A stretch of DNA of 64,000 nucleotides, taken from positions 62,001-126,000 of the forward strand of contig SAKE01000007.1 of the NCBI GenBank assembly GCA_004017275.1, in the 5' to 3' direction. Origin of the DNA: Mesorhizobium sp. GTDB lineage: Bacteria > Pseudomonadota > Alphaproteobacteria > Rhizobiales > Rhizobiaceae. Positions 54,701-62,666 of the stretch are shown in pieces (position 1 is the stretch's first letter; every line of letters begins with the position of its first letter). Below the pieces are notes generated by a model, which searched no databases, had not been told where the DNA came from, and saw nothing but the letters and a program-made list of their open reading frames with translations. The translations under genes and the position numbers were made by a program.

Positions 54701-55651
54701 TTACCCGAGAACATGCAAGACGACAGTCAGCCAGAAGGCCGTGGTGACGGCCGCGCAGGCCGTGGCGATGGTCATCTGGTTCGACGCCAGCGCCTGGCCG
54801 GTGTTGAACTGCACGGCGATGAGATAGGAATTGATGCCGGATGGCAGCGCCGCCACCACCACCGCGACTTTGGCCGTCAACGGTGGCAGGCCGAGCAGCC
54901 AGACGAAGGCAAGCACCAGCGCCGGCATCAGGAACAGCTTCAACGCCGAAAGCGCCAGCGCCGGCCGGACATTGCCTGATATGCCGAAGCGGCGCAGGCT
55001 GAGGCCCATGGCGAACAGCGCCACCGGCCCGGCCGTGTCGGCCAGCGCATCGACCAGCCGCGAAGCAAGCTCGGGAAGCGGCACCCCGGTCATGCGCCAG
55101 GCGAGCCCGGCCAGAATGCCGATGATCAGCGGATTGAGGAACAGCCGTCTCAGAAAACTCCTGACGACACGCAGGGGATGGACGTGCTCGCCACCGCTAC
55201 GGCCGAACATCTCGAAGAGCACGATGGACGCCATCATCATGATCGGCAGATGCACGGAGACCAGCAGCGACAGCACTTCGAAGCCGCTCGGGCCGAATAT
55301 GCCAAGAATGAAGGGAGCACCGAGCAGCACGACATTGGAATAGGCCGACGACACGCCGCCGACGACGCCAGCGCGTGCATCGCGCCCGAAGACTCGCGTG
55401 GTGACGACATGGCCGGCGGCCCAGGTGATCGCCACGGCCGCGAAATAGGCGCCCCACAGCGACCAAGGCGCTACGCCGTGGAAATCGGCATTCACCATCG
55501 TTTGGAACAACAGCAGCGGCATCGCAACGCTGATCGCGAAATCAGCTATGCCCTCGCCGCTCGCCGGTTTCAAATAACCGGTCAACCCGGCGAGATAGCC
55601 GAGCCCGACAAGGCTGAAGACAAAAAGGACGGTTTCGGTGAGCGGAGACAT
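54701..55651 (-). CDS. AEC-family transporter (auxin efflux carrier type)
   Basis: 316 residues with ten hydrophobic segments split into two halves. Start MSPLTETVLFVFSLVGLGYL at 55651; family features include YLAGLTGYLKPAS, the N/P-rich SSAYSNVVLLGAPFIL and a late PSGINSYLIAVQFN. Such carriers export organic acids or small metabolites. An in-frame start at 55705 exists but would begin far from the conserved N-terminus. Confidence 0.87.
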   Translation of the reverse strand: MSPLTETVLFVFSLVGLGYLAGLTGYLKPASGEGIADFAISVAMPLLLFQTMVNADFHGVAPWSLWGAYFAAVAITWAAGHVVTTRVFGRDARAGVVGGVSSAYSNVVLLGAPFILGIFGPSGFEVLSLLVSVHLPIMMMASIVLFEMFGRSGGEHVHPLRVVRSFLRRLFLNPLIIGILAGLAWRMTGVPLPELASRLVDALADTAGPVALFAMGLSLRRFGISGNVRPALALSALKLFLMPALVLAFVWLLGLPPLTAKVAVVVAALPSGINSYLIAVQFNTGQALASNQMTIATACAAVTTAFWLTVVLHVLG

Positions 55652-55710
55652 TTTTACCGTGGCGGGCGAGTTTCCCGTGATAGGCGAGCCACGGCCGCGG
55701 CGCAATCATG

Positions 55711-55758
55711 TCCGAATTTGATCATGCTCCAATTTGATCATGCCCCAATTTGATCATG
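55711..55758. repeat. Three tandem 16-bp repeats upstream of the caspase/TPR gene
   Basis: tccgaatttgatcatg, ctccaatttgatcatg and ccccaatttgatcatg follow each other without spacing. Each contains the palindrome tgatca. A partial unit (cgcaatcatg) precedes. The last copy overlaps the first possible start codons of the caspase-like gene. The 16-base spacing is about one and a half turns of DNA. Confidence 0.7.
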
Positions 55759-58700
55759 GTAGACCGGCAGCGTTATAGAGGGTTTGGATATCAGGGCGGA
55801 CACCAACGACAAATGGGCTTTGTCGATACCTCGACGCGTAATCTATTTCGGCAGGCGTGGCTGACGGTTTCCGTCGCCGCATTGCTTTGCCTTGCCACGA
55901 TAGCGCTTGCAGTTGCCGAAACGAAAAGCCTCAAAGGTGTGGCGCTAATCATCGGGCAGTCGAAATACGAGCACATCGCCGCCCTCCCCAACCCTGCCAA
56001 CGATGCCCGCGACATGGCCAAGATGCTGACCGACCTCGGCTTCGACGCGCGCAACGTCACCGACCGCGACGCCGCCAAGCTGAAGCGCGACCTGGAGCGT
56101 TTCACGGAAGATGCGGAAGGCGCCGATGTCGCCTTCATCTATTATTCCGGTCACGGCATCGAGGCCGGCGGCGAGAACTACCTGGTTCCGGTCGATGCCG
56201 ATGTGTCATCGCTGAAAGATGCCGGCACCGCCCTTGTGCCGATATCCGCCGTCATGGACGCGTTGAAAACCACCGTGCCGGTGACGATCGTGCTGCTCGA
56301 CGCCTGCCGCACCAACCCGTTCCCACCGGACGCCATGGTGCGGCGCGCGCCGACCGCCTCCGCCTCGCCCATCGGTGCCGGCGGTCTGGAACCGATGCGC
56401 GGCGCCAAGGCGCTCGGCAATGCGCCGGCGGGCGACGCGAGCCTGGGCACGGTGGTCGGCTTTGCCGCCGAGCCGGGCCGTCCGGCGCTCGATGGCGCCG
56501 CCGGCGAAAACAGCCCTTATGCGTCCGCTTTGCTGCGCCATCTCGCGGCGATGAAGGGCACCGAGTTCGGCTCGGTCATGCGCATGGTGACCGAGGAGGT
56601 CTATCTCGACACCAAGGCAAAGCAGCGTCCCTGGGTCAATGAAAGCCTGCGCCGGCTGCTCTATTTCGGCGTCGCGCCGGCGGAACCGACCGGCGACGAC
56701 GGCCTGATTGCCGGTGAAAGACGGCAGTTGTTGTTGACGATTTCCGACTTGCCCGACCCGAAACGGGCGCAGGTGGAACTGGCCTCGCTGCAGGAAGCCG
56801 TGCCGCTCGATGCGCTCTATGGCGTGCTGAAGGCACTCGGGACGGAAAAAATCCCGGAAGATCCGACCGACCTGCAAAAGGTGCTCGACGCCCAGGCCGA
56901 GCGGCTGAAGAAAATGATGTCCGAACGCGCCGCGCTGCGAACAGACGATCCGGAGATCAAGCGCCTCATCGCTTCCGCCGACAAAGCCATCGGCCAGGGC
57001 GCCATCGTGACGGCGCGCAAATTCCTCGACGATGCGGTTGGCCGGGTCGAGCAGACCAACGATGCGGTCGATCAAGCCGAGGAACTCATCAAGCAGAAGC
57101 GCCTTGCCGATGCCGCGATCTATGCCAGGCGGGCCGATGCATCGGGGCTGGTCTTCGACTACAAATCCGCCGCCAACGACTATGCCAAGGCGTTTTCGCT
57201 GGTCGAAAAATGGGACGACAAGCTGCGCTGGAACTACAAGAACCAGGAAGCCGAGGCGCTGAATGCTTACGGCTACGCCACCGGCGACTTGGATGCGCTG
57301 CAGCACTCCATCGAGGCCTATCGCAGCATCCTGAATTTCATCCCCAATGGCGAACAGAACCGCGACTGGGCGATCACCCGCAACAACATGGCGGTAGTGC
57401 TGCAGACCATCGGCGAGCGCGAGACCGAGACCGCACGCCTCGAAGAAGCGGCTGGGATCTTTCGCGATTCCCTTGTCGTGTTCGAGCGCGAGAAGGACGA
57501 TCTCAACTGGGCCGCCGCGCAGAACAACCTCGCCAACGTGCTGTTGAAGATCGGCGAGCGCGAGAGCGATCCGAAGCGCCTGAATGAAGCGGTGGTGGCG
57601 ATGCGTGCGACGCTTGAGAAACGCCCGCGCGATAAAGTGCCGCTCGACTGGGCCGCTTCGCAGAACAATCTCGGCCTTGCACTCTATGCGCTGTCCGAGC
57701 GCGAAGCCGCCGGCGAACATCTGGCGCAAGCCGAAGCGGCTTACCGGCTGGCGCTTGAGGAATACACCCGCGAAAAGGCACCGGTCGAATGGGCGATGGT
57801 CGAGAACAATCTCGGCAACACACTGGTGTCGCTTGGCATTCAGCGCAACGACAAGGCGAAGATAAACGAGGCGGCCGATGCTTTCCGCGCTGCGCTCGAG
57901 GTGCGAACCCGGGAAACCTTCCCGGTCTCATGGGCAACCAGCCGGCTCAACCTCGGCAATGCGCTCAGCGGTGTCGCCCGCTACGATATGGGTACCGGCG
58001 CGCTCGAAGAGGCTGCGGCGGCCTATGGCGATGCGCTGACGGTATTTACCCGGCAGCGTTTTCCGATGGACTGGGCGTCGGCGCAGAACAATCTCGGCTC
58101 GATCTACCAGACGCTTGGCCAGCGCACGCGCGATGCGGCCAAGCTGGCGCAATCGGTGAGCGCCTTCCAGGCCGCCCGGCAGGTCTATGTCAGACGGAAA
58201 TTCCCCCTCGACTGGGCAATGTGCCACTACAATCTCGGCAACACGCTGCAGCTTCTCGGCGGGGTGACCGACAAACCCGAACATTACAGCGAGGCGGTCA
58301 ACGCCTACCGCGATGCCTTGCGCGAATACAAGCGCGAGACGAACCCGCGGCAATGGGCGCTGGCCCAGGCAGGCCTCGGATCGACACTGCACTGGCTGAG
58401 TATGAGCGATGCCGACCCCAAAACCCTGCAGGATTCAATCGCCGCACGGCGGGCAGCACTCGAAGTGTTGACCATCGAAGCCACCCCCATCGATTGGGCC
58501 AACGCCCAGAACGGCCTCGGCATGAGCCTGCTCAATCTCGGCAACCTCGAGCGGACAGACAAATATCTCGGTGATGCCGAGGCCGCTTTCGCGTCGACGT
58601 TGAAGGTGTTCACCCGCGAAGGCCAGCCCATGCAATGGGCCTTCGAACAGAACAATCTCGGTGACGTCCACTGGAACCGAGGCAGCTATGGCGGCGGCAA

Positions 58701-58833
58701 GGCCGAATATCAAAAGGCGATCGAATTCTTCGAGAACGCCAAGCAGGGTTTTACCGAAGCCGGCTACACGAGCCCCATCTCGCTCACCGACCGGAAGATC
58801 GATCTGGTGAAGAAGCAGATCGCCAAGAAGTAG
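55756..58833 (+). CDS. Caspase-like protein (peptidase C14) with TPR-like repeats
   Basis: 1025 residues. Membrane/signal segment (AWLTVSVAALLCLATIALAV, about 34-53), caspase-like domain with VALIIGQSKYEHIAALPNPA, catalytic His133 in YYSGHGIEAGG and catalytic Cys184 in LLDACRTNPF. The centre (about 340-450) is helical. From about 480 to the end there are ten or so TPR-like repeats of about 55 residues with the consensus P-x-x-WA-x-x-QNNLGN-x-L. Probably a periplasmic or membrane-tethered protease with a large peptide-binding scaffold. A further ATG at 55813 (MGFVDTSTRN) may be the real start, since the first codons lie inside the tandem repeat. Confidence 0.87.
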   Translation: MVDRQRYRGFGYQGGHQRQMGFVDTSTRNLFRQAWLTVSVAALLCLATIALAVAETKSLKGVALIIGQSKYEHIAALPNPANDARDMAKMLTDLGFDARNVTDRDAAKLKRDLERFTEDAEGADVAFIYYSGHGIEAGGENYLVPVDADVSSLKDAGTALVPISAVMDALKTTVPVTIVLLDACRTNPFPPDAMVRRAPTASASPIGAGGLEPMRGAKALGNAPAGDASLGTVVGFAAEPGRPALDGAAGENSPYASALLRHLAAMKGTEFGSVMRMVTEEVYLDTKAKQRPWVNESLRRLLYFGVAPAEPTGDDGLIAGERRQLLLTISDLPDPKRAQVELASLQEAVPLDALYGVLKALGTEKIPEDPTDLQKVLDAQAERLKKMMSERAALRTDDPEIKRLIASADKAIGQGAIVTARKFLDDAVGRVEQTNDAVDQAEELIKQKRLADAAIYARRADASGLVFDYKSAANDYAKAFSLVEKWDDKLRWNYKNQEAEALNAYGYATGDLDALQHSIEAYRSILNFIPNGEQNRDWAITRNNMAVVLQTIGERETETARLEEAAGIFRDSLVVFEREKDDLNWAAAQNNLANVLLKIGERESDPKRLNEAVVAMRATLEKRPRDKVPLDWAASQNNLGLALYALSEREAAGEHLAQAEAAYRLALEEYTREKAPVEWAMVENNLGNTLVSLGIQRNDKAKINEAADAFRAALEVRTRETFPVSWATSRLNLGNALSGVARYDMGTGALEEAAAAYGDALTVFTRQRFPMDWASAQNNLGSIYQTLGQRTRDAAKLAQSVSAFQAARQVYVRRKFPLDWAMCHYNLGNTLQLLGGVTDKPEHYSEAVNAYRDALREYKRETNPRQWALAQAGLGSTLHWLSMSDADPKTLQDSIAARRAALEVLTIEATPIDWANAQNGLGMSLLNLGNLERTDKYLGDAEAAFASTLKVFTREGQPMQWAFEQNNLGDVHWNRGSYGGGKAEYQKAIEFFENAKQGFTEAGYTSPISLTDRKIDLVKKQIAKK

Positions 58834-58930
58834 GGCTCTATCCAGCCGCGCCTTGTCTTTCGGCTGGCTTTACCGTCCCTATATGTCCAGTCACCGGAAC
58901 CCATTGCCGGGAACCGGAGAAGGATAACGG

Positions 58931-59479
58931 ATGATTCGATTTGCCTTGACGTTGTTCCTGCTTGTTGTTCCCGGCATGGCCCACGCCACGGATGCAGGCT
59001 GGGCGCTGTTGCGCGACGGCGGCCATGTCGTGTTGCTGCGCCATGCCATGGTCACCGGCACCACCGATCCGGCCAATTTCGACATCGATAGCTGTGCCAC
59101 CCAAATGAACCTATCAGCGCGCGGCAAGCAGCAGGCGAGCAAGATCGGCGCTCTGTTTGCTGCTCGTGCAGCACCGATCGAGCGCGTGCTGTCCAGCCGC
59201 TATTGCCGCTGCCTCGACACCGCCCGCATCGCCTTCGAGGCCGAGCCGGAGCCCTTTGCGCCACTCGACCTGCTGAAGGGCGACGATGCGCAGAAAGCCG
59301 CGCAGATCGCCGCGATCGTAAAGGAAATCCGCGCCTATTCCGGCTCCGACAATCTGGTCATGGTCACCCATCTGGAAGACATCGTGGCACTGACCGGCAT
59401 CTCGCCGCGCGAAGGCGAGGCCGTGGTCGTCGAGCCGCAAGGCGATGGCCTGCGCGTGCTCGGCCGCGTCACCTTCTAA
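58931..59479 (+). CDS. Periplasmic histidine phosphatase-family protein
   Basis: 182 residues. Signal peptide MIRFALTLFLLVVPGMAHAT, then HVVLLRHAMVTG, in which the usual RHG is RHA, NLSARGKQQASKIGALFAA, VLSSRYCRCLDTARIAF and the second catalytic His in VMVTHLEDIVALTGI. Phosphoglycerate-mutase-like fold; substrate unknown. AGAAGGA lies about six bases before the ATG. Overlaps the convergent SRPBCC gene by four bases. Confidence 0.85.
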   Translation: MIRFALTLFLLVVPGMAHATDAGWALLRDGGHVVLLRHAMVTGTTDPANFDIDSCATQMNLSARGKQQASKIGALFAARAAPIERVLSSRYCRCLDTARIAFEAEPEPFAPLDLLKGDDAQKAAQIAAIVKEIRAYSGSDNLVMVTHLEDIVALTGISPREGEAVVVEPQGDGLRVLGRVTF

Positions 59480-59952
59480 TTCCAATCATGGCGTGAACCG
59501 GCTGATGCGTCGGCAAGCAGCCACGCATCGATGCGGACTTTCCACGCCTCGATCATACGCGCGAACGCATCCTCCGTCAGTGCTGACAGATACGACTTGC
59601 CCACCGCGTTCAGGGCCGTGAACGTGTAGGCAATCGTCGCCTCGGTACCCTCGTCAATCGCCTTACGGCAGGCCACCTCGACAAATCCGAAACGCGAGTC
59701 CGGCGTGACCCTGACATAGCGGACACGATGTCCGACAAGATCCCAGTCGGCGCAGGCCCAGAGTGTCGTCTCATCACCGTGGACGGTCCGGAAGACCATG
59801 CCTTGCTGCGTTTCTCCGCTGTGCGGATGCAGGAACTCCGGCTCCCAGCCATCCACCCACAAGGTTTCGCCGATCGGCGTGAACAGCGGGAAGACGCGGT
59901 CGACCGGCCCGCAAAGGACGATTTTGTGGCTGCGCTCAATATGGCTCGTCAT
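59476..59952 (-). CDS. SRPBCC-fold protein
   Basis: 158 residues. Layout of the START/Bet v1-like (SRPBCC) ligand-binding fold: IVLCGPVDRVFPLFTPIGE at the start, LWACADWDLVGHRVRYVRVT in the middle and a long C-terminal helix (LTEDAFARMIEAWKVRIDAW). No signal peptide. Its ATG overlaps the stop of the ribbon-helix-helix gene (ATGA), so they form an operon. Function unknown. Confidence 0.75.
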   Translation of the reverse strand: MTSHIERSHKIVLCGPVDRVFPLFTPIGETLWVDGWEPEFLHPHSGETQQGMVFRTVHGDETTLWACADWDLVGHRVRYVRVTPDSRFGFVEVACRKAIDEGTEATIAYTFTALNAVGKSYLSALTEDAFARMIEAWKVRIDAWLLADASAGSRHDWN

Positions 59953-60215
59953 CTGCCCTCCTCCCCTTCAGCCAGGCGGTGGCTATTCGCCGCGCCAAGC
60001 TCCAACCCGTAGATGCGCTTCAATTGGTTGATCGTTTCCAGCGTCGCCGGCGAAAACGGCGTCTGTCCTTCGAAAGCATGGAGCACGATGCCTTCGATGA
60101 GATCACCGAGACTCATGTCGCGATGCTCCGCCAAGGCCTTGAGCACCTTCACCAGTCGTTTTTCCAGGCGGACCCCGGTCTGCACACGTTCGATGCTCAT
60201 GGAAGATTGTACCAT
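59949..60215 (-). CDS. Small ribbon-helix-helix-like protein
   Basis: 88 residues from 60215 (or 83 from an ATG at 60200). TGVRLEKRLVKVLKALAEHR followed by DMSLGDLIEGIVLHAFEG is a strand-helix-helix pattern of the CopG/Arc type, although N-terminal strand conservation is modest. A palindrome covers the start codon region (60210-60230), consistent with autoregulation. The gene overlaps the SRPBCC gene. Confidence 0.6.
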   Translation of the reverse strand: MVQSSMSIERVQTGVRLEKRLVKVLKALAEHRDMSLGDLIEGIVLHAFEGQTPFSPATLETINQLKRIYGLELGAANSHRLAEGEEGR

Positions 60216-60230
60216 GGTATATTGGTACCA
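60210..60230. promoter_or_regulatory. Palindromic site at the start of the RHH gene
   Basis: taccatggta at 60210-60219 is a perfect palindrome and tggtacca at 60223-60230 is another; both share the half site tggta. Position over the start codon suits an autoregulatory operator. Confidence 0.45.
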
Positions 60231-60455
60231 TAAACTGCGAACGCTTGCCAACCACTGGCCTGTTGCCGAAATGCCACCATTGAAAGAAGCCGCAAATTCG
60301 CCGTGACAATGCCGCTTGCGACAACCCGTCGCAGGGGATATAGGCGCGCTCCCGGTCACGAGAACCGAAGTGAGCACAACGGTTGGAGCTTTCGTCTCCG
60401 CCCGTGCAGGGGGCGTTGCCACCCTGTATACGGCGCCGCTTTGGGGATTGGGATC

Positions 60456-60530
60456 GCGGATGTAGCTCAACTGGGAGAGCGCCGGATTTTTGTCCGGAGG
60501 TTGTGGGTTCGAGTCCCGTCGTCTGCACCA
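60456..60530 (+). ncRNA. tRNA-like sequence 1
   Basis: 75 bases that fold as a cloverleaf: acceptor gcggatg with cgtctgc, D arm gctc...gagc with a normal loop, T arm gtggg-ttcgagt-cccgt and an encoded ACCA end. The anticodon arm is abnormal: stem ccgga/tccgg encloses only six bases (tttttg) instead of seven, so no anticodon can be assigned (TTT Lys or TTG Gln with one base lost). It is on the same strand as, and about 430 bases upstream of, the slipin gene. I annotate it as tRNA-like RNA, not as a decoding tRNA. Confidence 0.7.
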
Positions 60531-60600
60531 CGGATAGCTCAGCTGGAAGAGCATCAGATTGTTAATCTGACTGTCGAAGGTTCGATTCCTTCTCCATTGG
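60528..60600 (+). ncRNA. tRNA-like sequence 2 (Asn-like)
   Basis: D arm gctc...gagc, anticodon arm tcaga-ttgttaa-tctga (anticodon GTT, Asn) and T arm gaagg-ttcgatt-ccttc are complete. The acceptor stem is not: its 5' strand would begin inside the ACCA of tRNA-like 1, and only gga with tcc pairs well; the 3' end is ttggcct, without CCA. The two units are therefore fused head to tail, which would block normal processing of either. Confidence 0.7.
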
Positions 60601-60641
60601 CCTGAAAAGCCAGCACCCTGCCAGGTGTTATCTGAAAACGG

Positions 60642-60857
60642 TCCGGGGACTGGAATGCGAAAGACCGGACGGATGACCCAGGCCCTCGGGCGTGGATCGT
60701 CAAAAAGGTGTTTCGCCATCGGCTCGCGGCCAGGCCCGCGGTGACGATCAAGGCGCAGTGTTGCCGGCAAGGGAAGCCTCGGCCTCCGGAGCCCGCTTCG
60801 CTGCCCCGCGATCCGCTCCCGAAGGCCCGCCGCGGATCGGTGCCACCAGTCCCCGGA
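60642..60857 (+). ncRNA. Highly structured RNA segment between tRNA-like repeats and slipin
   Basis: tccggggactgg at 60642-60653 pairs perfectly with ccagtccccgga at 60846-60857, closing a domain of about 216 bases. Inside it gatcgtca/tgacgatc (60695-60702 with 60742-60749), cgcgg/ccgcg (60725-60729 with 60736-60740) and cgatccgc/gcggatcg (60810-60817 with 60833-60840) pair as well. No convincing gene is present in 60601-60956. I infer a structured RNA, perhaps one transcript with the tRNA-like units. Confidence 0.55.
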
Positions 60858-60956
60858 TCATTCGTGTCCGGACTAAGGCGTGAAACGAGAAACGAAGGGA
60901 AGATCGACGCATGACTTGACGCCTCGCATGGGGCCATGCCCGACAGGAGTATGACA

Positions 60957-62099
60957 ATGACCATTCTCGACAAGGTTCTTGGGCGCGAGCGCGTCCTCGT
61001 AAGGGAAAACGAACGTGCCCTCACCCTGCACAAGGGTGAGATCAAGGCTGTCCTGCTGCCGGGCGAACATTGGCTCGCCAACCGGCGCGGCAGCCTTGAA
61101 GTGTCGCGGCACGATCTGAAGAACCCGGAATTCGTTTCGGCGTACGAGAAGGCGTTGTTCGACAAGCTCCCGGATGTGGCCGCTCGTCATTTCACCGTCG
61201 TTCGCACCGGGCGTACGGATGTCGCCATCATCGAGCGCGATGGCAATTTGCACGCCGTTCTGGCGCCGGATCGCAAGCTCGTGCTGTGGACGAATGCCGG
61301 CCCGTGGAAGGTGACGCTGATCGACACATCGGTCGATCTCGCCATCGATGCGGCGATCATGCGCCGGCTCGGCCAGGCCCGGAAGGCGGAATTGATGTCC
61401 GTCCATCCGGTCGTCGACGGTCAGGCTGGGCTGCTCTTCATCGACGGTGTCCTGGTCAGGACGCTCGCCGCGGGCGTGCATGGCTTCTGGAACGTCGGAC
61501 GCATGGTGCAGATCAAGGTCGTCGACCTCAAGCGCCAGTCGCTCGACGTTGCCGGGCAGGAAGTGCTGACCAAGGATCGCGTCACGATCCGCGTCAACAT
61601 CGCTGCCGAATACCGGGTCGTCGATCCGGTCAAGGCGGTCAGCGCTGTGAAGGATTTCTCCGAAGCCCTTTACCGCGCCCTGCAGTACGCCTTCCGCAAG
61701 ACGCTCGGCGCGCTGACGCTCGACCAGATCCTTGAAAAGAAGGTGACGATCGACGAGGAGGCGGCGGCCAAGGTTCGCGCCGATATGGCCGAGATCGGAG
61801 TGGAGGTCAGCGATATCGCCCTCAAGGATGTGATCCTGCCGGGTGAGATGCGCGAGATCCTCAACCAGGTGGTGTCGGCCGAAAAGCAGGCCGAGGCCAA
61901 CATCATCCGGCGCCGCGAGGAGACGAACGCCACGCGTTCCCTGCTCAACACGGCCAGGGTGATGGCGGAAAACCCGGTGATGTTGCGGTTGAAGGAGCTC
62001 GAAGCTCTGGAAACCATCGCCGGCAAGGTCGAGCGACTGACCGTCCACAACGGAACGGGCGGGCTGCTCAACGACCTGGTCAAGCTCCGCGACAGCTGA
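60957..62099 (+). CDS. Slipin (SPFH/Band-7 family) of tRNA-like-RNA type
   Basis: 380 residues. SPFH/Band-7 domain in about 130-330 (VVDGQAGLLFIDGVLVRTLA, VLTKDRVTIRVNIAAEYRVV, YAFRKTLGALTLDQILEKKV) and the typical stomatin/slipin C-terminal part MREILNQVVSAEKQAEANII RRREETNATRS. No N-terminal membrane hairpin is seen, unlike classic slipins. Start at 60957 has AGGAG seven bases upstream; ATGs at 60936 and 60951 are possible. Burroughs and Aravind reported SPFH proteins linked to a tRNA-like RNA within RNA-repair systems; this gene and the sequences at 60456-60600 fit that. No RNA ligase gene is in the window. Confidence 0.88.
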   Translation: MTILDKVLGRERVLVRENERALTLHKGEIKAVLLPGEHWLANRRGSLEVSRHDLKNPEFVSAYEKALFDKLPDVAARHFTVVRTGRTDVAIIERDGNLHAVLAPDRKLVLWTNAGPWKVTLIDTSVDLAIDAAIMRRLGQARKAELMSVHPVVDGQAGLLFIDGVLVRTLAAGVHGFWNVGRMVQIKVVDLKRQSLDVAGQEVLTKDRVTIRVNIAAEYRVVDPVKAVSAVKDFSEALYRALQYAFRKTLGALTLDQILEKKVTIDEEAAAKVRADMAEIGVEVSDIALKDVILPGEMREILNQVVSAEKQAEANIIRRREETNATRSLLNTARVMAENPVMLRLKELEALETIAGKVERLTVHNGTGGLLNDLVKLRDS

Positions 62100-62143
62100 T
62101 GCATGTCGCCCAAAAGCAGTTCCGGTTTTGGGCGACATGCATC
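62098..62143. repeat. Palindromic repeat after slipin (copy 2)
   Basis: gatgcatgtcgcccaaaa and ttttgggcgacatgcatc are exact complements (18 bp) around the ten-base loop gcagttccgg. It overlaps the last bases of the slipin stop codon. The related copy lies at 44926-44970. Confidence 0.75.
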
Positions 62144-62171
62144 GAAACAACGGCTGACGTTACGTCAAGGG

Positions 62172-62212
62172 AAGGGCCGCCGGGTCGACCGGCGGCTCTT
62201 CTTGTGTTTCTT
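62172..62212 (+). terminator. Rho-independent terminator after slipin
   Basis: aagggccgccgg and ccggcggctctt pair over twelve positions with one G-U around gtcga, followed by the T-rich cttgtgtttctt. It separates the slipin gene from acpXL. Confidence 0.65.
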
Positions 62213-62328
62213 GAGTACCCTATCCATCTGCCCCCGGCGTATCAGGCCTTTTCCTGCCGGGAAAAACCGATTAGACAGCGCCCAAACAAGATGCGGACAG
62301 ATTCCGCCCGCAACCGAAGGAAAAGCCC

Positions 62329-62610
62329 TTGTCCACCACGTTCGACAAAGTCGCCAAGATCATTGCCGACACCAGCGAGATCGATATCGACACCATCACG
62401 CCCGAGAGCCACACGATCGACGATCTCGGCATCGACAGCCTCGATTTCCTCGACATCGTCTTCGCCATCGACAAGGAATTCGGTATCAAGGTGCCGCTGG
62501 AAAAGTGGACCCAGGAGGTCAATGACGGCAAGGCGTCGACCGACGATTACTTCGTCATGAAGAACCTGTGCGCCAAGATCGACGCGCTGGTTGCCGCCAA
62601 GACCGCCTGA
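62329..62610 (+). CDS. acpXL: Acyl carrier protein AcpXL
   Basis: 93 residues. [20 protein letters not shown] carries the phosphopantetheine serine (Ser37) in DSL, and [16 protein letters not shown] is the AcpXL-type C-terminus. AcpXL carries the 27-hydroxyoctacosanoate chain added to rhizobial lipid A. The start is a TTG at 62329 ([17 protein letters not shown]). The next two genes are ketosynthases of the same pathway. No fabZ-like gene lies between acpXL and the ketosynthase, as it does in some rhizobia. Confidence 0.93.
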   Translation: MSTTFDKVAKIIADTSEIDIDTITPESHTIDDLGIDSLDFLDIVFAIDKEFGIKVPLEKWTQEVNDGKASTDDYFVMKNLCAKIDALVAAKTA

Positions 62611-62666
62611 CGTCAGTTGAGCGCGCGATCTTGACGCGCTCTGCCGCCTGACCCACAAAGCCGCAC

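Noticed and set aside
59476..60215. Toxin-antitoxin pair
   Set aside because: The overlap and small RHH-like protein look similar, but the partner is an SRPBCC-fold protein, not a known toxin family.
60456..60600. Two ordinary tRNA genes (Lys/Gln and Asn)
   Set aside because: A six-base anticodon loop in the first and a non-pairing acceptor stem overlapping its neighbour in the second are not compatible with normal tRNAs.
59949..60770. Extended minus-strand frame reading through the tRNA-like region into the RHH gene
   Set aside because: The part upstream of 60215 is antisense to the tRNA-like sequences and has the composition of a translated RNA gene.
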